From Arctopsyche grandis (taxonomy: Eukaryota > Arthropoda > Insecta > Trichoptera > Hydropsychidae), in NCBI RefSeq assembly GCF_051622035.1, contig NC_135367.1:26986001-27050000 (forward strand): a stretch of DNA of 64,000 bases, written 5' to 3'. Shown in pieces: positions 1-11,400 of this stretch (positions are counted from its first letter, which is position 1; every line of letters starts with the position of its first letter). A program made the position numbers and the translations under genes. Below the pieces are notes generated by a model. It was not told the DNA's origin. It ran no database searches and saw only the letters and a program-made list of their open reading frames with translations.

Positions 1-83
1 TTGTATGTTATCCAAGGGTGCTTACCCTTTTTACAAGCCTCATATCAGGTTGCTTTCGATTTTTTGTGGAATTCTATTATATT

Positions 84-560
84 ATAAGTATGTAGATGAA
101 GAGTCTCGTTTTTTCTGTCTGCCTTTATGGTGTCGAGACGTGGACCATGAAGGCGGCGGATAGACGGAGAATCGATGCCTTCGAGATGTGGTCCTGGAGA
201 CGGCTACTGCGCGTGCCTTGGACCGACAAACGCACGAATGTGTCTATTCTTGAAGAATTGAAAATCAAGGATAGATTGTCAACAATATGCCTGAAACGTA
301 TATTGCAGTTCTTCGGCCACATTGCACGAAGAGGTGAGGAGAGCCTGGAGCGGTTGGTTGTGGTTGGTAGCGTCGAAGGCAGAAGAGCCAGAGGCAGATC
401 CCCCGCACGCTGGACTGACCAAGTATCTGCAGCGACGGGCGCTTCCACGGTAGCAAGTCTTCGCCTGGCCGAATTTAGAACTGAATGGAGGCAGCTGGTT
501 GACCGCACATCATAGTCACGATCCTCAGTGATGAGGGAACCGACAGCAATAATTATATTA
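84..560 (+). pseudogene. LINE fragment: 3' end of a non-LTR retrotransposon reverse transcriptase ORF
   Basis: The open stretch 96-515 reads as the C-terminal tail of a non-LTR retrotransposon polyprotein. It has the YGVETWTM motif, then FEMWSWRRLLRVPWTDKRTN, then FFGHIARR and a GRSPARWTDQ segment. This order is typical of the region after the reverse transcriptase palm and thumb in RTE/R4-type LINEs found in arthropods. No palm motif (the xxDD box) is present, so the copy is 5' truncated or runs off the left edge. The stop at 513-515 is followed by a short 3' UTR. The clade name is inferred from motif order only. It is not a host gene. Confidence 0.75.
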
Positions 561-1768
561 TAGTTCTTCTTGAGAGCCTTTTAAAATTAGGATTTCTTAA
601 AACTGCGCTACTATTCACTGCAATTCAGTGCATTCTTCCGGGAACCATTAATGCTGACTGTTAATGCAAGAATCTTGCATCAACAGTCAGTAGTTAGTCT
701 TGCAGCAAGATACTCCCAATTTTTCTCCTTATATTTAACTATTATTATATGTTTTATGACCAAAGATCCAAATGAATTATTTCAAGCAGGAGATATCGTG
801 ACTTGGTCCCTTAAAATTGATTATATTGATATATTTCAATTAACTGAGATGTTCTCAGAACGGTTGGAGAAAAAATTTCTTTCCGTGTTATCAATAGGTA
901 AAAGATTCAGAAGGAAGATAGGTGAGCTCAATTACAAAAGAAAATGATCTAAAACAATCTCTCGTTGGGTAAACAATTGATTCCCTGTTGTTACTTCTGT
1001 AATACTTACCCTATTAAGTTTCAACCCATTCTTGCTTTCAATTAAACCTCCACAATTTGCTTTTGCCGTCCATTGTTCTTCTAAACACTGATGACCCTGA
1101 AGTGGCTGGAAGATCTGGAGAAACATAATAAAAACATTGAGGTTCCCGACCCAATAATTGTGAACGAGAGGACAGAAGAAAAATAAATTAATAACCGTTT
1201 GTGTGTCGTGTAAATGTACTGAAATAGCAACAAGCTGAACAAATAATTGATACGTATTGCAAAATTGAATCGTACCATTCAATTCGTTGGAGAATTAAAA
1301 TGAAATTATATATCGATTACATTACAATGTTGCTAATTGCAATTTTGTGAAAAATGTGCGCAAACCGGTAACTAATTAAACATATCGATCAATCGCAATA
1401 TGATGACGCTCTTCAAATATAATATAACATGTCAATTTGATAATCTTTATCGCTGGTTCGATTTATCATTTTGAAAAGTTGTGAAATCTAACGATAAATC
1501 TTTGTTTACCTAAAAATGAATTACGGCAGGTATCGGTCAAAGAACTTATGTTAAATAAAAAAATATTTAAGTGTACGTTTTATTCTACATGACAGTATGT
1601 ATAGGTACATAGGTGGTGGCCATGTGGGCTTATTTTAGCGTAGTTAAGAGGAATTTTTGGCCGTGAACCTTTTTTTATTTGATTTAAAAAAGATGTATAC
1701 CAGTTAAGAAATTGATATCGTTCTCGCATCTTTTGAAAAGAAATATCTGCAATGAATACTTATGGTAT
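516..1768. other. AT-rich intergenic DNA, nothing recognised
   Basis: The open frames here are short, with no conserved motif, no credible splice structure and no terminal repeats that I could find. Confidence 0.4.
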
Positions 1769-2182
1769 TGTTGCGTAGGGGTGGGTGGAGGATCCAAGTA
1801 AAAGGCCAACAGTCGTTTCACAGCATTTATTGATGATTCAGGAGATACACGCACTGACAATGCTCAGTCCAGAATGACAAGATATCGCCTAAGTATCGCC
1901 TTATAAGGGATAGATCTCTCAGGACATCTTCGACGTCTAATTTGTTTACCTATTGTTATGGTCACGTACGGATATGTCTTCCCCCGACATTCGCTCCCAC
2001 GGCACAGGTCAATTCTGCGAAAGGACCAACACCAGCCAACTCGGTCGCCATTGTTTAGCCTACATGCACTTAGCTTGTCGCTAATCCTTAAAACCACTTA
2101 CACCGGTCTCACGGTCTCTCAGGACGCTACCCGGCCTAATCCGATCGCAATTACTCGGCGGCTCTTTTTAGTATACGTAACA
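1769..2182 (-). mobile_element. Solo LTR, family with ends TGTTACGTATAC / CTACGCAACA
   Basis: This 414 bp element reads on the minus strand from TGTTACGTATAC to CCCTACGCAACA, so it has TG...CA ends. It is flanked by a perfect 4 bp duplication, GTAT (1765-1768 and 2183-2186). Two more copies of the family lie at 40239-40619 and 53511-53954, and all share the GGATCCTCCACCCACCCCTA block near the 3' end. No internal retroviral domains adjoin, so this is a solo LTR left by recombination. A 4 bp duplication suits Ty3/gypsy-type integration, but the superfamily is not proven. Confidence 0.85.
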
Positions 2183-2441
2183 GTATATTAGTACCTGTTA
2201 TTCCTGTTCATTGAGACTATTTTTGTATGAAATTACTGTTAACTAAATACTTTTTGCTCCAAGCAAGGCATTATTTAGATGCCAGCAGGGATGGTCATTT
2301 TATTTAAAAATAAAATACTGTTAAGTGAGTCGAATGGTTAAAAACAGGAAATAATGTTTATTACAGACGGACCAACCGATGTCATTAAATGAAAGTGCAA
2401 GCCTAAATATAAAATAAAAGCAGACATAAACCAGATTAAAA

Positions 2442-3055
2442 CTAGTGTTGTAGCCGTTGATTTCAACGGGTGGTTTCGGAAAGGAATTGATACACGAATT
2501 AAAATAAAGTTATATGTTTCATATAAATATAATGTAAGGTAATTAATAGGCACGCGCACGTATTAATAGTAAAATTTTGAGTGCGCGCATTACACGCTCA
2601 CAGATCCAACCCGTTAACCCGTTCAAAATGATTAATGAATGTATGTGTATGTGCGTACGCTCCCGCGCAGCCCATCTGACTATGACGCCACCCGTTCCAA
2701 GTCAGGCACGCTCAATATTAGGAGCCCCCCCCTTCCCCGCTATCCAGCTTCCCCACGTCTACTCCACACGATCGATCGTCCCGCCACATCCCTATAGCGG
2801 ATGCTTAAAATCCAACATTGGTCAGAATGTATCGTCGTTGCTCTAGTTGGTAAAACGTTTTAGTCCACGTGGGCCACTTCACGCTGATTGGTTGTGCGCC
2901 TCGTTCGCGGGTATTTATTTTATTAAATATCTCTAGGCACAACATATACTTCTGGCATTCTTAAATTTGTTTTTTATAAATCTCCATACTGGTTGACGCG
3001 TCTGCCACATACCCACAAACATACACACATCGCGTCCGTTTTTATATAATGTATA
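2442..3055 (-). mobile_element. Non-autonomous Helitron-like element, family 1
   Basis: Read on the minus strand, the 3' end carries the hairpin CCCGTTGAAATCAACGGC (its last base mismatched here) followed by ACAACACTAG and then host T at 2441. A hairpin about ten bases before a CTAG terminus, inserted next to T, is the standard Helitron 3' signature. The 5' part shares TATAAAAACGGACGCG with the copy at 44105-44505. There is no Rep/helicase coding capacity. The 5' boundary is approximate. Confidence 0.65.
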
Positions 3056-3985
3056 TTATATTTACATTGTTGTTAATTTATATTAATACAATACATAGTA
3101 GTTTTTTTTTATTTTATTAACATACATATTATGTTTTACAATGAAAACAACTGCATCTATGTATATAAAAAAAACAGGCAAATAGAATAAAAAACCGATA
3201 GAATTGTCTTTGGTGTTTAGATATACCGCAAAATTATCTTGGTGTTTAGTATTGTATGGTTATATGTAAAATCATTATGCTGTCGATTAGTAGTGAACGA
3301 AAGCACCATTTCGGCACACACAATTCTCGCATATTCAAGCTTAAAAAAGTAAAAGTGGTATGTAAAAATCAATGCGACTACCTACCTTAGACCAATATAT
3401 CATTCTAAAATTATTACAGATTTTTTTATAATGAAAACTTCTTTCAAAATTTAATGAATTTTGAATAAACATACTTTCTCTTATAAAAACTATCAAAAAT
3501 GTTATTACTATATGTACAATGCCTAATAAAAATAGCATCATCTTATTTCTATTTTGACTTAAGGTCGAAATCATAATTTTTAAGATCAATGATCATGTCT
3601 CTCTATCTGTCATGCAAATCCTTAAAGTGAGACAGACACGTCAAAATTAACTGATGGATTTTAAGAAATCTTGCTTAAGCTATCATTCTGATTTTAAATA
3701 TGTATATATCGACCTTTTACAATGATATAATTGAGATGACGAAAAACAAATTTCAAAATAATAGTTTCGTCGTGTCAATATGCAGAAGAAACTTCCTACA
3801 AAATGTAACAATGAGCTCGGTACACAGAAGCAACAAGTGTCTACATTGAAATGTCAACAGGTAGAATAAAGCAAAAAAAAAAAATAGCCACCGTTTATTT
3901 GAAACATGTAACACCATATATTTTCACTACTCACTAAATACTTCTTGCTCGTAAAAATCGACATGGCACATTGTTATAGCTTCTT
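3056..3985. other. AT-rich intergenic DNA, nothing recognised
   Basis: The stretch is AT-rich with A/T homopolymers. I see no coding or repeat structure that I can support. Confidence 0.35.
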
Positions 3986-5293
3986 TTACGTTTTCTATTT
4001 ACGTAGTGACAATCATGCGAAAATTCAAACTCGAGATTTTGACTGATGCAAACTCAGAATCGATCACTGATCACTAGAGGTAGGACCGGAAGCGTGCTTT
4101 TTCCAGGAAACAGGGCGTTTTGGGTCTATTTTCCAGGAAATAGAGCAAACTACAAAGCTAGAGTGCCAAAAAAAAAGGTTCATCATAAAAATGAACAATT
4201 CACGGCGAACAATAAACAAAAAACGGCATGCTTCCGGTCCTACCTCAACTGATCACGTTTTCATGATCTAGAAAAAATGTGTCTGTGTATTTTGGGAATT
4301 TTTTGAACACCGTTTGTCCTATCGAACTGAAACTAAGTATCAGTTACTGAAATTCTTATCGGTACGACGTAGTTTTTTTTAAAAAATTTTAAGTTGACTG
4401 GAAATGGTACCTCCCCTAATAGGTGTCCTCTTTTTTTAAAGTTTTTGATTTCAATTGTCTCCCAAAGGGCTAATTGAAATGGACTAAAATTTTTTTACTT
4501 GTTATATAAATTATAAATTTTATACCTCAATATTTTTTTAATATTTTTTCCTAAACCGGAAGTAGTACTTTTACTCTAGAGAATCAAGGTTTTTTATGTT
4601 TTTCTCAGAAACCTTTTAGTTTATTTAACTGAAATTTTATATCTAGAAATTTAAGCTTAATATTAAGCTTTGTATAAAATTTGGTAAGTATTCGTCAACC
4701 GAAAGTGACAGTTTACTCTTGTTCGATTTTTCTTCCACGATTTTTTTCGACCCTATAAACATGTGTGCTCTTCACGAAAAAATTCAGCAATAATTAATGT
4801 ATCAATTTGATGAAAATAAAAAAAAATCATTAAATTGAATAAACCGGAAGTGGGATTTTTTCCTCTTAGAAAAGTCAAAAGTGTTGTGACCACGATTATT
4901 TCCACACTCCTGAACGTATCAAGCTGAAAATTTATATTTGTATTCTTTATGTACTAACTTAGAGCTGATAAGGTTTTGGTTAGAAGTCGTAAACCGGAAG
5001 TAGTATTTTTTTTTAAACAATATTTCATTATTTTATTTTGACCTTTAAAATTATTTTTATTTTCTTGATATTTATTTTGTATAATAATTATAGTGATTTT
5101 AAGTAATAAAACAATTGCAAACAAAATCCGACAACCGGAAGTAGAACTTTCGTCTTGTGTAAGTTTACCTACATTTGCGCTCAATTTGGATCTAAAATGC
5201 TCTCATAACCGGTATGTGTGAATGTGTATCGATGTTTAATTATCAAATTTTGTTTTCTGACCTTCTTATATTCCTCAAATACATATATAAAGT
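3986..5293 (+). repeat. 1.3 kb interspersed DNA-transposon-like repeat, copy 1
   Basis: The same sequence recurs inverted at 37019-38326 and, internally deleted, at 41631-42261. The ends form an imperfect inverted repeat built on ACTTTATCTATGTA, best seen in the other copies. The interior repeatedly contains CCGGAAGT (near 4085, 4556, 4844, 4992 and 5135). No transposase frame survives, so it is non-autonomous. A 173 bp MITE is nested at 4075-4247. The single CTCTAGAG at 4574-4581 is the unoccupied version of the site filled by a hAT-like MITE in copy 2. Confidence 0.7.
4075..4247. mobile_element. 173 bp MITE nested in the 1.3 kb repeat, 9 bp TSD
   Basis: The termini are inverted: TAGAGGTAGGACCGGAAGC on the left and GCTTCCGGTCCTACCTCA on the right. 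ACTGATCAC is repeated exactly on both sides (4066-4074 and 4248-4256). The sister repeat at 37019-38326 has a single uninterrupted ACTAATCAC at this point (minus strand), which confirms the insertion. A duplication of 8-9 bp suits hAT or Merlin; the superfamily is not resolved. Confidence 0.8.
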
Positions 5294-6704
5294 TATGTGT
5301 TGGTCACGTCCGAAATTTTTTACTACCAAACTACATACGTGTATATGTAAATAATTCCTTTTGTATGTTCCAGACTTTATAAAAGCATTTGCCCTCAGTA
5401 CTAATTTGTGGGAGGGACACAAGTTGAATGTCCTCTCAAAAGGTACATACATACACACGTTGCTTTTAAAACTAACAATGGCAAGACACACCCAACACCG
5501 GATACAAAGCTATCGTCAGTGAGTGTAAGATTAACATTCGACACATTAACTACATTAGAAATAACCATTTTTTATTAATAACATTCGGACCGTGGAAATT
5601 CACCCATATTTTGCCCCAACTTTATCTGCCTACGTAATGCGGCAGACTAAATTCGCACGTTGATGATAAAATGATATGCAAAACACGACATTCTTCGCCG
5701 TTTGAACGAATCATCTGACAGACAGACAGACAGACTTGAACGACTTGACGTCACACCGATCCGTGTTTAGTTTAGTCGGCGATAAGCCGGCCGCCATATT
5801 TTAAAATGGACCACAATCTATATGCGAAACGCAAAGCAGGTAGTTCAGATGACTGACGCATTTCGGATGAATTTCCATGATCCAAGATCAGGGGTATTTA
5901 AATGCCAGTTCAAAGACGGCTTAACCAATTGGCCTAGGTCAGCTGTTGTTGTGTTGGAAGTCATATTATTCAAATTGGTGTTTTTTGCTACTCCAGAGTT
6001 CAGTTGAGTTGGGATCTGTTACACTAGTTTGAACTCACGACTCATATCATATTCACAATGAGTGTTGTTGTAAAAGCAGTCGTGAAAATATAATTGTATT
6101 CAAATAACTGCGAAATCAGCTCAATGAACTTCCCAGAACCGGTCGTTCCACAATGATCGGTCTACCCTGATTTTATTTAAAAATAAAACATAAGCAGTAA
6201 ACTCGATGAAGTGGTATTTAGCTTTGTTCGTTCACTTTGTCAGTTTATTTGTTCAAACAAAATGTATCCACAAACACACATCGGAAGTCTTCACAATCAT
6301 AACCTAGTGGTTTCATATCAAAGTAAGAGTTTCTGAAGCTGGAAAATTAAAATAAATATTTAGCTCAAACTCTTCTGGATTACTCCACAGACCATTTGAT
6401 TTATGACGAAAGTTTGTTCTGTAAACTATATATGAATCTATGAACACCCAGAACTTTTCATTTACGGAATAAAAGCAAGCATTTTATTTATATATTATCT
6501 TAGCTATCAAGTTAATTTAAAAATACATCTTAACTACTTCACTCTAAAATTTATAATTAACTTATATGTACTGTCCCTCACAGAGGTGTGCACCATTTCA
6601 TAAAATGAATCCAAATATTAAATATATGACACGCTACGTTTTGTATTTAATAAAACTACGATATTTGTATGGCCAAAAGAAAGTAAAATACGTAATCTTT
6701 TTTA
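5294..6704. other. Intergenic DNA with a short (GACA)n run
   Basis: A GACA microsatellite of about five units lies near 5717-5735. No gene or bounded repeat is otherwise recognised. Confidence 0.35.
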
Positions 6705-7185
6705 CATCATCATCTACAGCCACTCACCATCCACTGCTGGATAAAGGCCTCTCCAAAACGCTTCCACTCGTCTCTGTTTTGCGCAGCTCTCATCCATCTC
6801 ACCTCACACATTTTCCTAATTTCGTCTACTCGTATTCTCTGTGGACTTCCTTTTACATTCTCTCGGGTACCATTCTAGCACTTCTTTTGTCAAACTTTCG
6901 TTCATTCTTTTAGCCACATGGCAAGCCAATTGTCATTTCAATATCTTCGCTCTATCCACTACCCTTGTCATACTTCTCACCCACGTATTTCGCTTCCTAT
7001 ATTTCCTCGTTATTTCGAGCATACACCGTTCCATACTTTTTGGGTGCATTTAAGATATTTTTCTTCAGGCAGAGAGGCATTTTTGATTTAAAAACAAAAT
7101 TCTATCGTCCAAATGCACTTCATCCTAATTTCATACGTTTTTTTTTTCTTCTTCTTTACATAGTACTGGACATGTCTATTATAGA
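6705..7185 (-). pseudogene. RTE-like LINE 3' fragment A
   Basis: This segment matches the fragments at 22214-22790 and 48207-49780. On the minus strand it encodes degraded pieces of a LINE C-terminus, whose better preserved copy at 22.4-22.7 kb has YGCKTWTL, RSMERCMLGI and LKWQWAGHVARR. The 3' end reads CAGTGGATGGTGAGTGGCTG, then TAG and ATGATGATG, a simple-repeat tail typical of RTE-type LINEs. Frameshifts and stops make it dead. The next LINE starts immediately downstream on the opposite strand. Confidence 0.7.
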
Positions 7186-7211
7186 TACATACATATGTAT
7201 ATATGCTAGAT

Positions 7212-8042
7212 TATTCTCCAACCCCTTGTCTTCTCGCTTGCTTTTCAACTCGCTTGTTAGAAGTAAGCTAGAGTATAATGCGATTGTGTGGAATCCGCAT
7301 GAAGCAAACTACTCTCTTATTATCAAAAAAGTGCAAAAAGCATTTCTTCATTTTCTTTATAAGAAAGAGTATGGGTACTACCCATATCTCTATCCTACTC
7401 CTTTCCTTTTGTGCATGCTTGGGTATAATTCCCTTGAACTTCGGAGAAACTTCTCGTTAATTCGTTTCGTTCTCCAGCTATTGCGTGGTAATACGTCATG
7501 CCCGTTGTTGCTGGAACAGTTGGGACTTTATGTCCCTAATAATTATGTGCGTGGTAGACATCATCATTTGATGGTTGTACCTGCTGCTCGCACAGTTCTT
7601 TTTCGAATGGCTCCTATTCCAAGAGCTATTCGACTTCTCAATGAAATCGTTGCTGCCGTCCCTGAATGTGATATTTTCCACCTTGGGGAGCGTAGATTAT
7701 CGGATGTTATTTTAACATATTTATCTGCTAACTTGTGCTCATCATTACTTTCTTAATTTGAATGTGATGAATGAGTGGAATCTTAATCTACTCTCTTCCA
7801 TTTGGGCCTCGCTGTGATTTTATTTTTTATTCATATTTTGTTGATTTATTTCTCCTTTGTACATTTTATGTACTATTTTATTTGTATTATTATTTTCCTT
7901 TTGTTACTTTTTTCTATTTTTCTGTTTTTTTACTTGTATTATCTTTGTTAAATGTAGGCCATTGTGGCGCATTAGGTTCTTCCTGTAATGCCACAATGGT
8001 CCAAAACTATTAATAAATAAATAAATAATAAATAAATAAATA
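7212..8042 (+). pseudogene. Jockey/CR1-like LINE 3' fragment with 3' UTR hairpin and (AATA)n tail
   Basis: Frame 7212-7756 encodes the C-terminal part of a non-LTR reverse transcriptase. It begins SLVRSKLEYNAIVWNPHEAN, and the block SxxRSKLEYxxxVWxP is the hallmark just after the thumb in Jockey/CR1-group LINEs. It ends at a natural stop (7754-7756). A 3' UTR of about 280 bp follows, with a perfect 10 bp stem CCATTGTGGC/GCCACAATGG (7959-7968 and 7990-7999), then a tail of AATAAATAAATA. The copy is 5' truncated, and a second copy lies at 15113-15720. The upstream extension of the open frame back to 6965 belongs to the neighbouring opposite-strand LINE. Confidence 0.8.
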
Positions 8043-8046
8043 TATA

Positions 8047-8404
8047 ACAGGAAAGCCTAACAGATAAACCCCAATGTCTTTGCCTATTACAAATATCGAT
8101 AAACAATTTATAGGGCATCATCTATGGATAAATTTGCATTTTTTAATATAAATCGCCTTCTATGAATCGCTGAATGATGAAATTTGCAAGTCATTTTATA
8201 AATCTCGAACTCGAATGAACTCGTGAACTCGAATTTTGCGAGAAATGGGTCAAGGTTTCCAATTTGTTTCAACGAATAGGAAGCGATTGACCTGGAGTCG
8301 ATCAAGACCATATCTAAGATCATGCCCACAGCAACCGGTGGGATTGAACCCGTGACCACTTTGTTCGGAAGCATTATATGCTAACCATTAGTCTATGCTG
8401 CTGG
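8047..8404 (-). mobile_element. tRNA-derived SINE, copy 1
   Basis: On the minus strand the element starts CCAGCAGCATAGACTAATGG, with a Pol III A box (TAATGGTTAGCAT) and B box (GGGTTCAATCCC). The body follows, and the conserved 3' end is TTGGGGTTTATCTGTTAGGC. Other copies are at 20487, 24621, 25051, 56436 and 57001. The tRNA-like head is not a tRNA gene because no acceptor stem closes. It lies tail to tail with the preceding LINE. Confidence 0.8.
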
Positions 8405-10325
8405 TTTATTAATAATGACTGATTGCTATTATCCTGTAAATGAAAAGGATGGATTTTAATAAGAATTTGACACTTCCCACTACCCATCAACAAATTCCAT
8501 GATTCCTAGCGGATCTATCATCACTGAGCTGTGTAGAACCCTTCATTTCTTACATCCACTAGATGCAGTTCTGTCTTGAATATTCTGAAAATGTATTGAC
8601 AACATCTGACTTGCACGATCTCACATCACCACCAGCATACTCGATCACCAACACGATCGTGGGAACGTGGAAGTCATCTTAACTGTATTTTTTCAACCCA
8701 CTTGCACAATACAAAACTTTTCTCAACGAAGCCCTTTTATCGATTCGCCGAAATCCGACACATTTTCAGCAAAAATCGTTATCGATTAGAAGTGTCATTG
8801 AAATTCGCCCAGGTCGCGATTATCTCGTGCTCGTCGATAACGTCAATAAATTTGACAGATTATAAACGTGTGCTTCAATTGCATTTGACGGTTATCCAAA
8901 TTATCGTACGATCGATCACATGATACCACTGTCCACTTTATCCGGTTGAATTAATATTAAATTCGTATCTAATCGATGTATAATATTTGTTACAAAGCAG
9001 GTTGTGTTACCTAATAAATATGACCTCGATTTTGTTTGACAATGATATCGTCACGTACACCTACTATGTATAAGTAATTAATTTTATGATTTTATTTTAC
9101 TAAATATAGAACCAAGTTTTGATTGTTATAATGTTTCATATGTAAATTTAGTTTGGGCTTGACAAATACATATGTAGATACCCAGATTATGCACTATTAA
9201 GACCTCGTTCGAGGCCGTCGCAATTCCAGGCCTCATTCTACCAAATGATTATGAAATTAATATGCATATGTGCTAGTAATTGCTGTAAAAGATGAATCTC
9301 CAGACAATTGATTAAAGTTCAAGGATGATATTATAACTTAAGTTATTTTAAAAAAAATCTACTGTAGATATACATGATACATTAAACCAGTTGCTAAAAT
9401 TAAAAAGCGCCACAAGAACCGGTTGTTTTACATAAAAAAAACGAGATTGATCTAGTTATGTATTTGTTTCAGTGTACTTATTGTAATAACAGGATATCTT
9501 GAAGAATAAAATTGATATGCTTTTAAGAACAAGAATAATTTGACAATTGGAAAAAATCTGTTATGGATTAAGCAATATTTTGTTGGCAAAGACATCAGAA
9601 ACATGCAAGGAAGCGATTCAGAAAGATGTGAAACAATTTCCAAAAGAGGGATGATGCTCTGAAGCTAAACTCGAGAGTTGGAGGCTAACATTTCAGGATT
9701 GAATGGAATTTTGCCCTAGAAAGGAACTAGAAGAGACTGAAGTTAGAAGAATAATAATCGAAAGCGAAACAGTTGAAAAAGCAATGTATATAATTTAAAA
9801 AAATGACAATGAGTTGAGACAAAGAGAGCAAAACTTTTCGAATGTTATCTCAGAGAATGAAAAATAAGCAGAAAGTAATAGATGACTTTGAAACGTATCA
9901 GCAATGATCAAAATAAGTTTAACGTAGTAATGGCATTTCAATCTGGAGGGTGAAAGGCTAGTGATGCTAATGAGGATTCGTTAAATCCTCGCGGAATTTT
10001 AAGCCCGTGACAGTTTTGGCCGCAGCGCGTCAAAAGTCAGCTACACCGTCTCCACTTTCGCGACAATGCAACTATTCCCCTTTTGAAAATAGATCAATTA
10101 AATTTCAAACGACGTACGTGACCGACATGTAACAATGATCCGTGCGCGTTTCGTTTCATCTGCGGTTATTTTTATTGACACGACAATAAATTGCGTCCTG
10201 CGTGCGCGCGCGCTCAGGTTATTAATACACCTAACAGAAATTTGCTAAATAAAATTGGTCTATTCGAATGGATCATGCGCATTTTCGACCTGTGGGCGAG
10301 CCTCGGTCAACTCATACCACTATAA
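8405..10325. other. Intergenic DNA, nothing recognised
   Basis: I see no conserved coding frame and no bounded repeat. Purine-rich sequence near 9640-9870 could be decayed coding DNA, but no frame stays open. Confidence 0.35.
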
Positions 10326-10641
10326 GGGCGCGATCACACAGCGAGGGAGCGGTATGCTGTACGCGGGATATTTTTTTTAGATAGTTTTAAACATACAAAA
10401 TTGTTTATGCTCCGTCCGAGGGTCGACGAATTGGTATATATCACCGTCAAGTTAGTATAAACAATTCTATAGAATTTCAACGAGACCGCTCCAATCCCGC
10501 ACGATCCCGCAAGATACGGCGTATCATACGCGGTATAATCGTGTTTTTTTTTAAGTTTAATATAAATTTATATAGTTTAAAACTATCTAAAAAAAATATC
10601 CCGCGTACAGCATACAGCTCCCTCGCTGTGTGATCGCGCCC
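10326..10641. mobile_element. Harbinger-like MITE, TSD TAA, long TIRs
   Basis: The terminal inverted repeats are GGGCGCGATCACACAGCGAG on the left and the matching CTCGCTGTGTGATCGCGCCC on the right, extending about 25 bp. TAA flanks both sides (10323-10325 and 10642-10644), the 3 bp target typical of PIF/Harbinger. The subterminal TTTTTTTTAGATAGTTTTAA is shared in both arms and with related elements at 58640, 59238 and 61770. There is no transposase. Confidence 0.82.
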
Positions 10642-11040
10642 TAATGCATTTTGTTTCTGGGCATTGTAGAAAATAAAGTCGTAAAGTTGGAACACGACAC
10701 ACTTGCCATAAATTCTTTATGACACTAGATGTCAGCGGAATATGTTTATCTTTTAAATGTATTATATCAGTGAGGTTTGTTTGATTTTTGGCAACATTGA
10801 ATAATTTTCTTGAGCACATTTAAGTTGTGCATTAATTTTCTCCTTTCAAAAAATAAAAAGTTTTTCTTTTCATATTATTTGAATATACAAAGTATCAAAA
10901 CATTTCGTATTGTTTTTTTAAAAGATTTTGGCCTTTTTGAAGAAGTATTGATTCTTATACCTACATAGATAACGTAAATCGGAAATGAAATTAGCCCAAC
11001 CTATGTATAAAGCAACAGTTGTAATGTTTTGTGTTATAAA

Positions 11041-11400
11041 ATCTAATATATAATTTCGAAAGAGACTTTGTATATACATATGTAAGTTTTGTGTGGAAGC
11101 ATCCGTGACGCTATCGGAAAAATCGAATTTTCGATAACGAAGATATCGATATCAATTTCGGTTCCGTGCCCGGAATACTTTTTCAGTTCGGGAACCGGAT
11201 TCCTGTTTTAGTTCCGGTTCCCGACTCTTGTTTCAATTCCGGATCCGGATTCCTGTTTCAGTTCCGGATCAATTTGTTTTTCAGTTCCGGTTCCGGATTC
11301 CTTTTTCAGTTCCGGAATAAAAAACAAATTAATGTTTACTATTGGATTAGCCATGTTTAAGTGGTTTTTATTACAAATACAGTACGAAGCCGGGTAAAAC
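11041..11400 (+). repeat. Interspersed repeat ending ACGAAGCCGGGTAAAAC, with a degenerate minisatellite
   Basis: The blocks at 11041-11080 and 11325-11400 recur in reverse complement at 13806-13990. Between them, 11160-11310 holds tandem variants of TTCCGGTTCCGGATTCCTGT. The GAAGCCGGGTA terminus suggests a Helitron-like or other non-autonomous repeat, but I cannot define its ends. Confidence 0.45.

Noticed and set aside
6965..7756. 263-codon open frame as a host gene
   Set aside because: The first part is antisense RTE-like LINE sequence and the second part is a Jockey/CR1-like LINE C-terminus. It is a chance fusion.
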